A stretch of DNA of 64,000 bases from Thiomicrorhabdus sediminis (GTDB lineage Bacteria; Pseudomonadota; Gammaproteobacteria; Thiomicrospirales; Thiomicrospiraceae): assembly GCF_005885815.1 (NCBI RefSeq), contig NZ_CP040602.1:573630-637629 (forward strand), read 5' to 3'. The translations under genes and the position numbers were made by a program. Numbering within the stretch: the first letter of the stretch is position 1; every line of letters starts with the position of its first letter. A model generated the notes under the pieces. It searched no databases and was not told the origin of the DNA. It saw nothing but the letters and a program-made list of their open reading frames with translations. Shown here piece by piece: positions 56,481 to 64,000 of this stretch.

Positions 56481-57239
56481 GTGGTGGCAAAGTTACCTAA
56501 GATTTTTATTGCATTGGCAATTCAATTATTGGTTCTGTTATTTATGGCTGTTTCTGTCTATGTCGCACCAATAGTGGTTGAGCCGCCTTACCCATATTGG
56601 CTTTTGGTCATCCTGCAAGGCTTGTTCTCCGCATTGTTGGTTACGCCGTTTGGTTTGCCCAAGTGGTGGCGGTTGATACAGTTTTTATTGCCTTTGGGTC
56701 TTTATGGTGCCATTTTGGTTCAATTTAATCCAATATGGGTATTAGTGATTTTTATTGCTGTCTGGCTGGTGTTTTCCAATGTATTTGGCGATAGAGTACC
56801 TTTATATTTAACCAATTCTTCGACACGCCAGGCTTTACTTAAATTTATTAAACCGCGGCAATCAATACATTTTCTCGATCTCGGCAGTGGTTTGGGGTCG
56901 AATGTGGCTTTTATGGCACAGCAAAAAGGTGTGCTGAATTCTCATGGGGTGGAAACCGCTCCTCTGCCTTATCTTTTCTCAAAACTCTATTGTTTTTTTC
57001 GTGGCGGTGAAATATTTGCCATGGATATCTGGAAGACGCAGTTATCCTATTATGATGTGGTCTATGCATTTTTATCGCCACAGCCCATGCCAGAGTTATG
57101 GTTGAAGGTGAAAGATGAAATGCGCCCGGGAACGGTGTTTATTAGTAATAGTTTCGCTGTACCGGATATTGAACCGAGTGAGGTCTGGCAGTTGAATGAT
57201 GCTCGGCAAACCACGCTTTATATATACAATATCGATTAA
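56481..57239 (+). CDS. Membrane protein with SAM-methyltransferase-like domain
   Basis: About 252 residues. Four hydrophobic helices occupy roughly the first 105 residues. A class I methyltransferase-like domain follows, with motif I FLDLGSGLGSNVAFMAQQKG, then VETAPLPYLFSKL where the acidic SAM ribose-binding residue usually lies, and DVVYAFLSPQPMPELW as motif IV region. No substrate can be named. The start is unclear: GTG at 56481 has AAAGGA 9 bp upstream; TTG at 56472 and GTG at 56484 are alternatives. It is divergent from glnK and upstream of glnE with 65 bp between. Confidence 0.72.
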   Translation: MVAKLPKIFIALAIQLLVLLFMAVSVYVAPIVVEPPYPYWLLVILQGLFSALLVTPFGLPKWWRLIQFLLPLGLYGAILVQFNPIWVLVIFIAVWLVFSNVFGDRVPLYLTNSSTRQALLKFIKPRQSIHFLDLGSGLGSNVAFMAQQKGVLNSHGVETAPLPYLFSKLYCFFRGGEIFAMDIWKTQLSYYDVVYAFLSPQPMPELWLKVKDEMRPGTVFISNSFAVPDIEPSEVWQLNDARQTTLYIYNID

Positions 57240-57304
57240 ATTGATTACCGTTTAGCTAAGCTAAATGGTTTACAAAGTTGAAACAAAGAAAATGCGGAGA
57301 ATTT

Positions 57305-60064
57305 ATGACCTATAGTTTGCAGCAAGCTTTGCAGTGGAGCCCTTTTGTTGAGCGTTTAACAAACCGTTATCCGGATATCGCAAACAAAGAGAGTTATGAA
57401 AGTGCGTGGCAGCAAGGTGAATTGTTCACTAGGGTTTATGACGCTGTTATCGGTTGTACTGATGAACAAGCTTTATTCAAGGCTTTACGCGTTCAGCGCA
57501 ATACGATGATGGGGCGAATTGGCTTGCGTGACTTGCAAGGCATGGCAAGTCTTGATGAAACAATCAAAGCCACCTCTGAGTTGGCCGATGCTTTGGTTTC
57601 GGCAAGTCTGGATTGGTATTACCCTCGATATTGTCAGCGTTACGGTACACCTGTTGGCCGAGAATCAGGTGACGCGCAGCAGTTGATTGTTATCGGTATG
57701 GGGAAGCTCGGTGGACAAGAGCTGAACTTCTCCTCCGATATCGATTTGATTTTTGCCTTTCCCGAAGCGGGGGAGACCGAAGGTGCAGCGCGCTCCATTT
57801 CCAATGACCAGTTTTTTATTCGCTTGGGTCAGGCGGTGAATAAATCCCTGGTGGATATGACGGTTGATGGTTTTGTCTATCGTGTCGATATGCGTTTGCG
57901 TCCATTTGGTGATACCGGTCCCTTGGCGGTGAGCTTTTCCGGCTTGGAGAACTATTATGAAATTCATGGTCGTGCTTGGGAACGTTATGCCTTGGTCAAG
58001 GCGCGAGTCATTGCCGGAGATAAGGCCAAGGGCGCTGAATTGTTTAAAATTCTCAAGCCGTTTATCTATCGTCGTTATGTGGACTTCAGTGCGATGGATT
58101 CATTACGTGAATTGAAGTCGATGATTGCCGATCAGGTTGCAAAAAAAGGTATGCAACATAATCTCAAGCTTGGAGCAGGTGGTATTCGTGAAATTGAGTT
58201 TATCGTGCAATCGTTTCAGTTGGTGCACGGCGGACGTGAGATAACATTGCAAGGCAGTTCATTGTTGCCAATTTTGCATCAGTTGGTCGATAAGCAGTTT
58301 CTTGAGGCAGATGTCGCTAGCAGGCTTGAAGACGCTTACCGCTTTTTGCGTGCGGCGGAAAACCGTGTGCAGATGTGGAATGATCAGCAGGTTCATGATC
58401 TGCCAAAAGACCAAGGTCAGCAGCTGTTGTTGGCACAATCGTTGGGCTATCCAGAATTGGGTGAGTTCAATCGGGTGTTGGCTGAGTATCGTGATTATGT
58501 CCAGCAGCAGTTCAGTCAGGTTTTTGGTCAGGATGAATCGGAGCTGGCTGCAGGCGAAGATGGCGATTATAAAAAGATCTGGCAAAGCGATGATCAAAAA
58601 ATCACCTTGTCGGCAGACACCGAAGTCGAGTGTTCACAGTCTTTGGCGGAATCAATGCAGAAGGTTTTGCATGACTTCAAGTTATCACGAGCCGTGCAAG
58701 CAATGAGTCGGGATGCGTTGGATCGTCTTGATGCGGTCATGCCATTGGTGCTAAAAGAGTTGCTGGCTAAGCGCGCTAACGAGCAGACCTTAAAGCGGGT
58801 TGTCGCCATTCTTGAGTCCATTGCCAAGCGTAGTGTCTATCTAATTCTGCTAAAGGAAAATCCGCAAGCGTTAAAGCATCTGGTGCAACTTTGTGAGTCG
58901 AGTGCCTGGATGGCCGATATGCTGGTTAAGTATCCTGCATTATTGGATCAATTGATTGATGAGAGGGATTTGTATTCTCCTTTGGCTTATGAGGACTTAA
59001 AGCTAGAGGCGTGTCAGTTGTTAACCGAAACCGGTTTGGATGAAGAACTCTTTATGGAGCGTTTGCGACAATGGAAGCATGCGCAAGTCTTCAAGGTGGC
59101 TGCCGCCGATGTCACCGGCAATGTGCCTGTCATGAAGGTGAGTGACTATCTTACCTGGATTGCTCAAGCGGTATTGGATGTTAGTGTCGAGTTTTGCTGG
59201 CAGTTTATGCAACAGCGTTCCGGTATTCCAGGGGGTGTTAGTGCCGATCACCCTCGCAACCCTTTTATGGTTTTGGGCTACGGTAAGCTTGGCGGTATCG
59301 AGTTGGGTTACGGCTCCGATTTGGATATGGTGTTTTTATATCAAGGCGTTGAGTCCGGAGCCATGACGACCGCTACGAATGGCAAGCAGCTGGATAATGC
59401 GATCTATTTTATTCGTATGGGGCAGAAGTTGATTTCGATATTAAGTACGGTGATGCCCTCGGGTCGTCTGTATGAGGTGGATTGTCGATTGCGTCCCAAT
59501 GGTAATTCCGGCATGTTGGTCACTGATTTGCCTAGCTTTCAGGCATATATTGAAAATAAGGCGTGGAATTGGGAACATCAGGCCTTGGTTCGCGCTAGAG
59601 CGGTGGCAGGTGATGATCAGGCTGTTGAGGCGTTTGAACAGTTTCGTTTGGCGTTTTTGTGCCAGTCGCGTGACCCGGAAAAGGTCAGGAGTGAAGTGGT
59701 TGAGATGCGTCAGAAGATGCAGCAGTCGTTAGATAAAAGTGATGAGCAGTGGTTTGATTTGAAGCAGGGTGTCGGTGGTATTGTGGATATTGAGTTTATG
59801 ATGCAGTATCTGGTCTTGGCTTATGCAAAAGAATATCCGAATTTAGCCCAGTATAGTGATAATGTGCGAATTTTAGAGCAGGTGTCGGCATCATCGTTGT
59901 TATCAAATGAGGATGTGCAGTCCTTGACCGATGCATATAAAGTCTATCGTTCGAAATATCACCGTTTGTCTTTGGCAAATGACAAAGCGATGGTCGAGCA
60001 GAGCTGTTATCGACAAGAGCGTGCCGCTGTTCACAGAGTCTGGCAGTCGCTAATGTTGGCTTGA
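57305..60064 (+). CDS. glnE: Glutamine synthetase adenylyltransferase/deadenylylase
   Basis: GlnE adds and removes AMP on the Tyr of GlnA, in answer to P-II and glutamine. It is 919 residues long with two nucleotidyltransferase domains. The N-terminal deadenylylase has GMGKLGGQELNFSSDIDLIF (about 131-150) and the C-terminal adenylyltransferase GYGKLGGIELGYGSDLDMVF (about 656-675). Each has the catalytic G-S/S-D-x-D. The linker between contains the regulatory region. ATG at 57305 with GCGGAG 6 bp upstream is favoured over an ATG at 57278. It is convergent with its target glnA. Confidence 0.97.
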   Translation: MTYSLQQALQWSPFVERLTNRYPDIANKESYESAWQQGELFTRVYDAVIGCTDEQALFKALRVQRNTMMGRIGLRDLQGMASLDETIKATSELADALVSASLDWYYPRYCQRYGTPVGRESGDAQQLIVIGMGKLGGQELNFSSDIDLIFAFPEAGETEGAARSISNDQFFIRLGQAVNKSLVDMTVDGFVYRVDMRLRPFGDTGPLAVSFSGLENYYEIHGRAWERYALVKARVIAGDKAKGAELFKILKPFIYRRYVDFSAMDSLRELKSMIADQVAKKGMQHNLKLGAGGIREIEFIVQSFQLVHGGREITLQGSSLLPILHQLVDKQFLEADVASRLEDAYRFLRAAENRVQMWNDQQVHDLPKDQGQQLLLAQSLGYPELGEFNRVLAEYRDYVQQQFSQVFGQDESELAAGEDGDYKKIWQSDDQKITLSADTEVECSQSLAESMQKVLHDFKLSRAVQAMSRDALDRLDAVMPLVLKELLAKRANEQTLKRVVAILESIAKRSVYLILLKENPQALKHLVQLCESSAWMADMLVKYPALLDQLIDERDLYSPLAYEDLKLEACQLLTETGLDEELFMERLRQWKHAQVFKVAAADVTGNVPVMKVSDYLTWIAQAVLDVSVEFCWQFMQQRSGIPGGVSADHPRNPFMVLGYGKLGGIELGYGSDLDMVFLYQGVESGAMTTATNGKQLDNAIYFIRMGQKLISILSTVMPSGRLYEVDCRLRPNGNSGMLVTDLPSFQAYIENKAWNWEHQALVRARAVAGDDQAVEAFEQFRLAFLCQSRDPEKVRSEVVEMRQKMQQSLDKSDEQWFDLKQGVGGIVDIEFMMQYLVLAYAKEYPNLAQYSDNVRILEQVSASSLLSNEDVQSLTDAYKVYRSKYHRLSLANDKAMVEQSCYRQERAAVHRVWQSLMLA

Positions 60065-60126
60065 AGGTATTGTTTGTGTTTAGCGGTTATGGTTTTAATT
60101 GATTGGTGGTTGAAAATTGCAGAGAT

Positions 60127-60156
60127 AAAAAAACCCGCATTATGCGGGTTTTTTTA
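60127..60156. terminator. Bidirectional terminator between glnE and glnA
   Basis: AAACCCGCAT/ATGCGGGTTT with a T-run on both sides. It ends glnE and glnA, which converge. Confidence 0.93.
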
Positions 60157-60173
60157 ACGTCTTGGCTAACTGA

Positions 60174-61580
60174 TTAGCAAGAGTAGTACATGTCAAACTC
60201 GATTGGGTGTGTTGTTGCACGTAGACGAGTAACTTCTTCCATCTTAAGGTCGATGTAAGAGTCGATTGTTTCGTCTGTGAATACGCCACCGGCTTTCAAG
60301 AATTCACGGTCTGCATCTAGTGCTGCCAGCGCTTCTTCTAGAGAGGCACAAAGTGTATCGTATTCTGCTTCTTCTTCTGGAGATAGGTCATATAGATCTT
60401 TCTCTGAAGGCTCGCCTGGATCGATCTTGTTCATGATCCCGTCAAGACCGGCCATCAAGCAAGCAGAGAATGCTAGGTATGGGTTGGCTGTTGGGTCAGG
60501 GAAACGTAGTTCTACACGACGCGAACGCTCTGAAGGAGCATAAGGGATACGGATAGAGGCTGAACGGTTCTTACCAGAGTAGGCAACCAGGATTGGTGCT
60601 TCAAAGCCAGGAACCAAACGCTTATAAGAGTTTGTGCCAGGGTTACAGAAAGCGTTAAGTGCACGTGCGTGCTTCATTAGACCGCCTAGGTACCAAAGTG
60701 CTTCTTGTGAAAGACCTGAGTAAACGTCACCGGCAAAGATGTTTTTACCGTCTTTAGATAGAGACTGATTGATGTGCATACCAGTACCGTTATCACCAAC
60801 GATTGGCTTAGGCATAAATGTCGCAGTCTTGCCAAGTGCCTGGCAAGTGTTATGAACGGCATACTTAAGTACCTGAACTTCATCAGCTTTAGCTGTTAGT
60901 GTGTTACCAGCAACCGCTAGCTCACATTGACCCGCAGCAGCTACTTCGTGGTGGTGGGCTTCTAGTGTTAGGCCCATCGCTTCAGCCATCGCACAGATGT
61001 CAGCACGAACTTCGTGTAGCTGGTCAACAGGAGGAACTGGGAAGTAACCACCTTTAACCTTAGGGCGGTGACCCATGTTACCGCCTTCTACAACACGACC
61101 TGATTCCCATGCGGATTCACCAGAGTTCATTTTTACGAATGAACCTGACATGTCCTGGCCCCAAGTAACATCGTCGAAGATAAAGAATTCTGGTTCAGGA
61201 CCAAAGAATGCTGTATCGGCAATACCTGTAGAGGCTAGGTAAGCTTCAGCGCGTTTTGCAATGCCACGAGGATCTTTTTCATAAGATTCCATTGTTGATG
61301 GCTCAACAATCTGCATACGGATGATGATTGTAGGATCGTTCGTGAATGGGTCTAGGTAGAAGCCTTCAGTTTGTGGCATAAGCAACATATCTGATTCGTT
61401 GATACCTTTCCATCCAGCGATAGATGAACCGTCAAAAGTTTCACCGTCAGTGAAGAAATCTTCGTCTATTCTTGATGCTGGGATAGTTACGTGTTGTTCT
61501 TTACCAAGTGTATCGGTAAAACGTAAGTCTGCCCACTTAACATCGTTGTCTTTGATCATGTCAAAAATAGCTTGTGGCAT
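60174..61580 (-). CDS. glnA: Glutamine synthetase type I
   Basis: GlnA joins ammonium to glutamate with ATP. It is 468 residues long and of the type regulated by adenylylation: the target Tyr is in [11 protein letters not shown] (about 397). Beta-grasp and catalytic motifs include [29 protein letters not shown] and [15 protein letters not shown], and [11 protein letters not shown]. GlnE lies next to it. Leu CTA and Ala GCT codons are frequent, in line with high expression. Its promoter region shows sigma54 and NtrC-like elements. Confidence 0.99.
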   Translation of the reverse strand: MPQAIFDMIKDNDVKWADLRFTDTLGKEQHVTIPASRIDEDFFTDGETFDGSSIAGWKGINESDMLLMPQTEGFYLDPFTNDPTIIIRMQIVEPSTMESYEKDPRGIAKRAEAYLASTGIADTAFFGPEPEFFIFDDVTWGQDMSGSFVKMNSGESAWESGRVVEGGNMGHRPKVKGGYFPVPPVDQLHEVRADICAMAEAMGLTLEAHHHEVAAAGQCELAVAGNTLTAKADEVQVLKYAVHNTCQALGKTATFMPKPIVGDNGTGMHINQSLSKDGKNIFAGDVYSGLSQEALWYLGGLMKHARALNAFCNPGTNSYKRLVPGFEAPILVAYSGKNRSASIRIPYAPSERSRRVELRFPDPTANPYLAFSACLMAGLDGIMNKIDPGEPSEKDLYDLSPEEEAEYDTLCASLEEALAALDADREFLKAGGVFTDETIDSYIDLKMEEVTRLRATTHPIEFDMYYSC

Positions 61581-61631
61581 TGTGATAGTCCTTTATCAGC
61601 TAAAAGTAATTAAAATAAACACGGTGATAAT

Positions 61632-61648
61632 AGCGTGAACCATGCCAA
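61632..61648 (-). promoter_or_regulatory. Sigma54-like promoter of glnA
   Basis: On the minus strand TTGGCATGGTTCACGCT: TTGGCATG, N4, ACGCT, with the invariant GG-N10-GC. It matches 12 of the 13 or so best-conserved positions loosely and both invariant pairs. The start site would lie about 42 bp before the glnA ATG. Confidence 0.65.
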
Positions 61649-61752
61649 GATTTCAATTTTTTTAAAAAGAAATTAAACAGCTTTTGTATCAATGATTTGC
61701 ATGGGGCGGGTAAGTGATTGAGATATAGATAAAAAGTGGAAATGTTTGCTTT

Positions 61753-61780
61753 TGGTGCAAAATTTAAAAATTACTGGTGC
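61753..61780 (-). promoter_or_regulatory. Paired GCACCA sites upstream of glnA, NtrC-like
   Basis: TTGCACCA occurs twice on the minus strand, 22 bp apart, about 130-160 bp upstream of the predicted start site. This repeats the arrangement in front of glnK-amtB. The region from 61581 to 62014 (434 bp) otherwise holds the glnA promoter and the Pho box; no gene is seen in it. Confidence 0.55.
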
Positions 61781-61831
61781 AAATGGAGTTTTTTTGAGCT
61801 TTTTGCGATAAGTAGAATCTATTATCAAATA

Positions 61832-61863
61832 TTACAAAAATGTTACAGAAATGTGTCATAAAC
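61832..61863 (+). promoter_or_regulatory. Triple Pho box upstream of pstC
   Basis: Three direct repeats with an 11-bp period: TTACA at 61832, TTACA at 61843 and TGTCA at 61854, each followed by A- or AT-rich 4-6 bases. The PhoB site consists of 11-bp direct repeats (TGTCA plus an AT tract). It lies about 150 bp before the pstC start. Confidence 0.6.
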
Positions 61864-62014
61864 AATTTAAAATGCAATTTCCTTGTCATATTCGCCTGTT
61901 AATATTCATAACAATTTTAAATTGGCGACTATGGTTTCTGGAATAGAGCTTGCAAAAGCTAAAAATTGATTCAAGATACATGGTTGTGGAACCATTACAA
62001 GTTAGGTTGAAAAT

Positions 62015-64000
62015 ATGACGACTTCTGTACAGGGTAAGCTGGATGAAGCCTTAAGTGGTGAAGCTTTTGAAAAGCGCATTCGCCGCCGTAACCTAAAAGA
62101 TGCTTTGGCACGCTATGGAATATCCTTTGGTGGTGTCGGTGTTATCTTTGCCGTGTTACTTATCATGTTCTTTCTGTTCTATGTGGTATTGCCGCTATTT
62201 ACACCGGCAAGTATAGAAAAATCCCACAGTTTTGCTCTGCCTGGCGGCGAGCAGGAAAAAACTTTGTACTATGGTGTCGATGAATACAAAAGCTCGGCTA
62301 TCCGTTTTACCGAATCGGGTAAGCTGGTTGGTTTTGACCTAGTCAACGGAGCCGAGAATTTCAATGAAAGCTTGCCGTTAAACGGTAATGACATCACCAG
62401 CTTCACTGTCGTCAACGAACTAACCCATCTGGTCGCCTTTGGTCTTTCTGACGGTAGTCTATTGTTTGCCAAATACGGCTATAACGTCACTTATCCTGAT
62501 AACGTCAAAACCATTACGCCTAAGGTTGAGTATCCGTTTGGTGAAGAGTCGATCGAGTTGGCTGACGATGCCATCAGTAAGCTGTCCATCAAAGCCGGTG
62601 AATCGGAAATGCGTATCGCCTACCAGGTAGCCGGGCAACAGCGTGTTTACATTAAAGAATTCAGCAAAGTCGAATCGATGTTATCGGACTCGGTAACATT
62701 GGAAGAGAACAACTCTGGTGAATTTACACCGACATCAAAAGTTAAGTGGTTGAAGATGGATGTTAGTGGGCGCAATCTATATTTGATCGATGCAGATGGT
62801 GCCACCGATTTCTATGATATCCGTTATATTGACGAGCCGGCTTTGGTTCAACACGTCAATCTGTTAAAAAATGATGAAAAGCCGACTTTGATCCGTTTCT
62901 TGTTGGGTGACTACTCTTTGATGATCGGTACCAATAAAGGTAACGTCTATCAGTGGTTCCCGGTTCGTGATGACAACAATAACTTTGCTCTCCAGCAAAT
63001 CCGTTCGTTTAAGGTCAGTGATGCCGCAGTGACTTCGATCGGTATTGAATTGGCACGTAAAGGTTTTGCCGTCACTGATAACCAAGGTGGCTTCCACCTT
63101 TATCACTCAACGGCAGAACGTCATCTCGGCTCTGAAACCTTTGCCGATAAGGGTGGCGATGCTAACGTAACCATGGCTCCGCGTGCAAATGGCGCTGTGG
63201 TAGAAAGCGGTAATCAGATTGTCTTTTTTGATATTGAAAACGAACATCCGGATGTGTCTTTCTCAAGTCTTTGGGGGAAGGTCTGGTATGAAGGCTATGA
63301 AGAGCCAAGTTATACTTGGCAGTCATCGTCAGCCAGCTCCGATTTTGAGCCTAAATTCTCTTTAACCCCATTAACGTTCGGTACCATTAAGGCGGCGCTG
63401 TATTCGATGTTGTTTGCCGTGCCTATCGCCATTCTTGCAGCGATCTATACCGCTTTCTTTATGGATAAAGCGACCCGTCAATGGGTTAAGCCATCGGTCG
63501 AATTGATCGAAGCGCTGCCTACGGTAATCCTCGGTTTCCTAGCCGGTCTTTGGTTGGCGCCTTATATGGAGGCGAATTTACCCGGTTTCTTCGCCATATT
63601 GATATTGGTGCCAATCGGTATTGTTCTGTTCGGTTACGCTTGGTCACGCCTGCCCGAGTCGATTCGTCTGACGGTGCCGGTTGGTAGACGAGCAGTATTG
63701 ATGATTCCGGTAATCATTGTCTTGGGTTGGTTGGCATTGCAGTTAAGCAGCCCAATCGAAAATGCCTTCTTTGATGGCAATATGCGTCACTGGCTGACCG
63801 CCGAAGCCGGTATCGATTTTGATCAGCGTAATGCGATGGTTATCGGTTTTGCGATGGGCTTTGCGCTGATCCCGACGATCTTCTCGGTGACGGAGGATGC
63901 GATCTATAACGTACCGAGTTATCTGGTTAACGGTTCTTTGGCTCTTGGTGCGAGCGGTTGGCAGACCCTTGTCGGTGTTGTTTTGCCGACAGCAAGCCCG
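62015..64000 (+). CDS. pstC: Phosphate ABC transporter permease PstC, long form (C-terminus missing)
   Basis: The gene runs off the right edge; 662 residues are visible. A cytoplasmic N-terminus (1-34) leads to one helix (about 36-60). A large, soluble segment of about 385 residues follows (about 62-445). The permease domain begins near 450 (TFGTIKAALYSMLFAVPIAI) and contains the EALPTVILGFLAGLW loop, which contacts the PstB ATPase. E. coli PstC is about 320 residues and lacks this insert; long forms occur in marine gammaproteobacteria. The insert has repeats such as FGLSDGSLLFAK, GTNKGNVYQWF and TDNQGGFHLYH that look like beta-propeller blades. ATG at 62015 follows a weak ribosome site. A Pho box precedes it; no pstS lies upstream. 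Confidence 0.85.
   Translation, partial: MTTSVQGKLDEALSGEAFEKRIRRRNLKDALARYGISFGGVGVIFAVLLIMFFLFYVVLPLFTPASIEKSHSFALPGGEQEKTLYYGVDEYKSSAIRFTESGKLVGFDLVNGAENFNESLPLNGNDITSFTVVNELTHLVAFGLSDGSLLFAKYGYNVTYPDNVKTITPKVEYPFGEESIELADDAISKLSIKAGESEMRIAYQVAGQQRVYIKEFSKVESMLSDSVTLEENNSGEFTPTSKVKWLKMDVSGRNLYLIDADGATDFYDIRYIDEPALVQHVNLLKNDEKPTLIRFLLGDYSLMIGTNKGNVYQWFPVRDDNNNFALQQIRSFKVSDAAVTSIGIELARKGFAVTDNQGGFHLYHSTAERHLGSETFADKGGDANVTMAPRANGAVVESGNQIVFFDIENEHPDVSFSSLWGKVWYEGYEEPSYTWQSSSASSDFEPKFSLTPLTFGTIKAALYSMLFAVPIAILAAIYTAFFMDKATRQWVKPSVELIEALPTVILGFLAGLWLAPYMEANLPGFFAILILVPIGIVLFGYAWSRLPESIRLTVPVGRRAVLMIPVIIVLGWLALQLSSPIENAFFDGNMRHWLTAEAGIDFDQRNAMVIGFAMGFALIPTIFSVTEDAIYNVPSYLVNGSLALGASGWQTLVGVVLPTASP

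Overview
This 64 kb window is chromosomal DNA of a gammaproteobacterium. The gene orders point there: queA-tgt-yajC-secDF, kdsC-lptCAB-hpf, mlaFEDCB-ibaG-murA-hisGD, petABC, ffh/rpsP-rimM-trmD-rplS and glnE/glnA. Moderate GC, a complete cytochrome bc1 complex and the mix of genes fit a marine Thiomicrospira/Hydrogenovibrio/Thiomicrorhabdus-like sulfur oxidizer, but that genus-level placement is inference. No insertion sequence, prophage, integrase of a mobile element, rRNA or CRISPR array was seen. Most of the window is core genome.

Layout. 1-0.6 kb: start of a membrane spermidine-synthase-like gene and two tRNAs (Val-GAC, Leu-CAA), all on the minus strand. 0.9-2.8 kb: a GGDEF/EAL protein. 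3-8.9 kb: queuosine tRNA modification (queA, tgt) and the Sec accessory genes (yajC, secD, secF). 9-10.5 kb: prfC. 10.6-12.4 kb: a minus-strand cluster of small histidine-rich exported proteins around a HupE/UreJ-like permease. It includes a 41-residue lipoprotein gene. This is the most accessory-looking part of the window. 12.6-19.2 kb (minus): OmpA-like lipoprotein, mgtE, hpf, lptBAC, kdsC and a Ca/Na antiporter. rpoN and ptsN, which usually sit beside hpf, are absent here.

19.5-29.7 kb (plus): a DUF72-like gene, the Mla phospholipid-transport operon, an ABC-2 exporter pair inserted before ibaG-murA, hisG-hisD and a Nif3-like gene. 29.9-32.4 kb: petABC. 32.5-37.6 kb: a glutamate-synthase-like FMN protein, radA, a FadL porin and a DoxX protein. 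37.7-43 kb: an orphan hybrid histidine kinase, a SuhB-like phosphatase, a CNNM/CorC protein and a CcsA-like protein. 43.3-46.8 kb: ffh and the ribosomal operon rpsP-rimM-trmD-rplS with a clear sigma70 promoter. 47-52.3 kb: xerD, dsbC, an SH3-domain protein and valS. 52.6-54.5 kb: an isolated flagellin, a small Cys-cluster protein and a FliL-like protein.

54.7-61.6 kb is a nitrogen-assimilation block: glnK-amtB, glnE and glnA. glnK and glnA each carry a sigma54-like -24/-12 element with two GCACCA-type half-sites about 120-160 bp upstream. The same architecture twice implies shared NtrC/RpoN control. The window ends inside a long-form pstC preceded by a three-unit Pho box.
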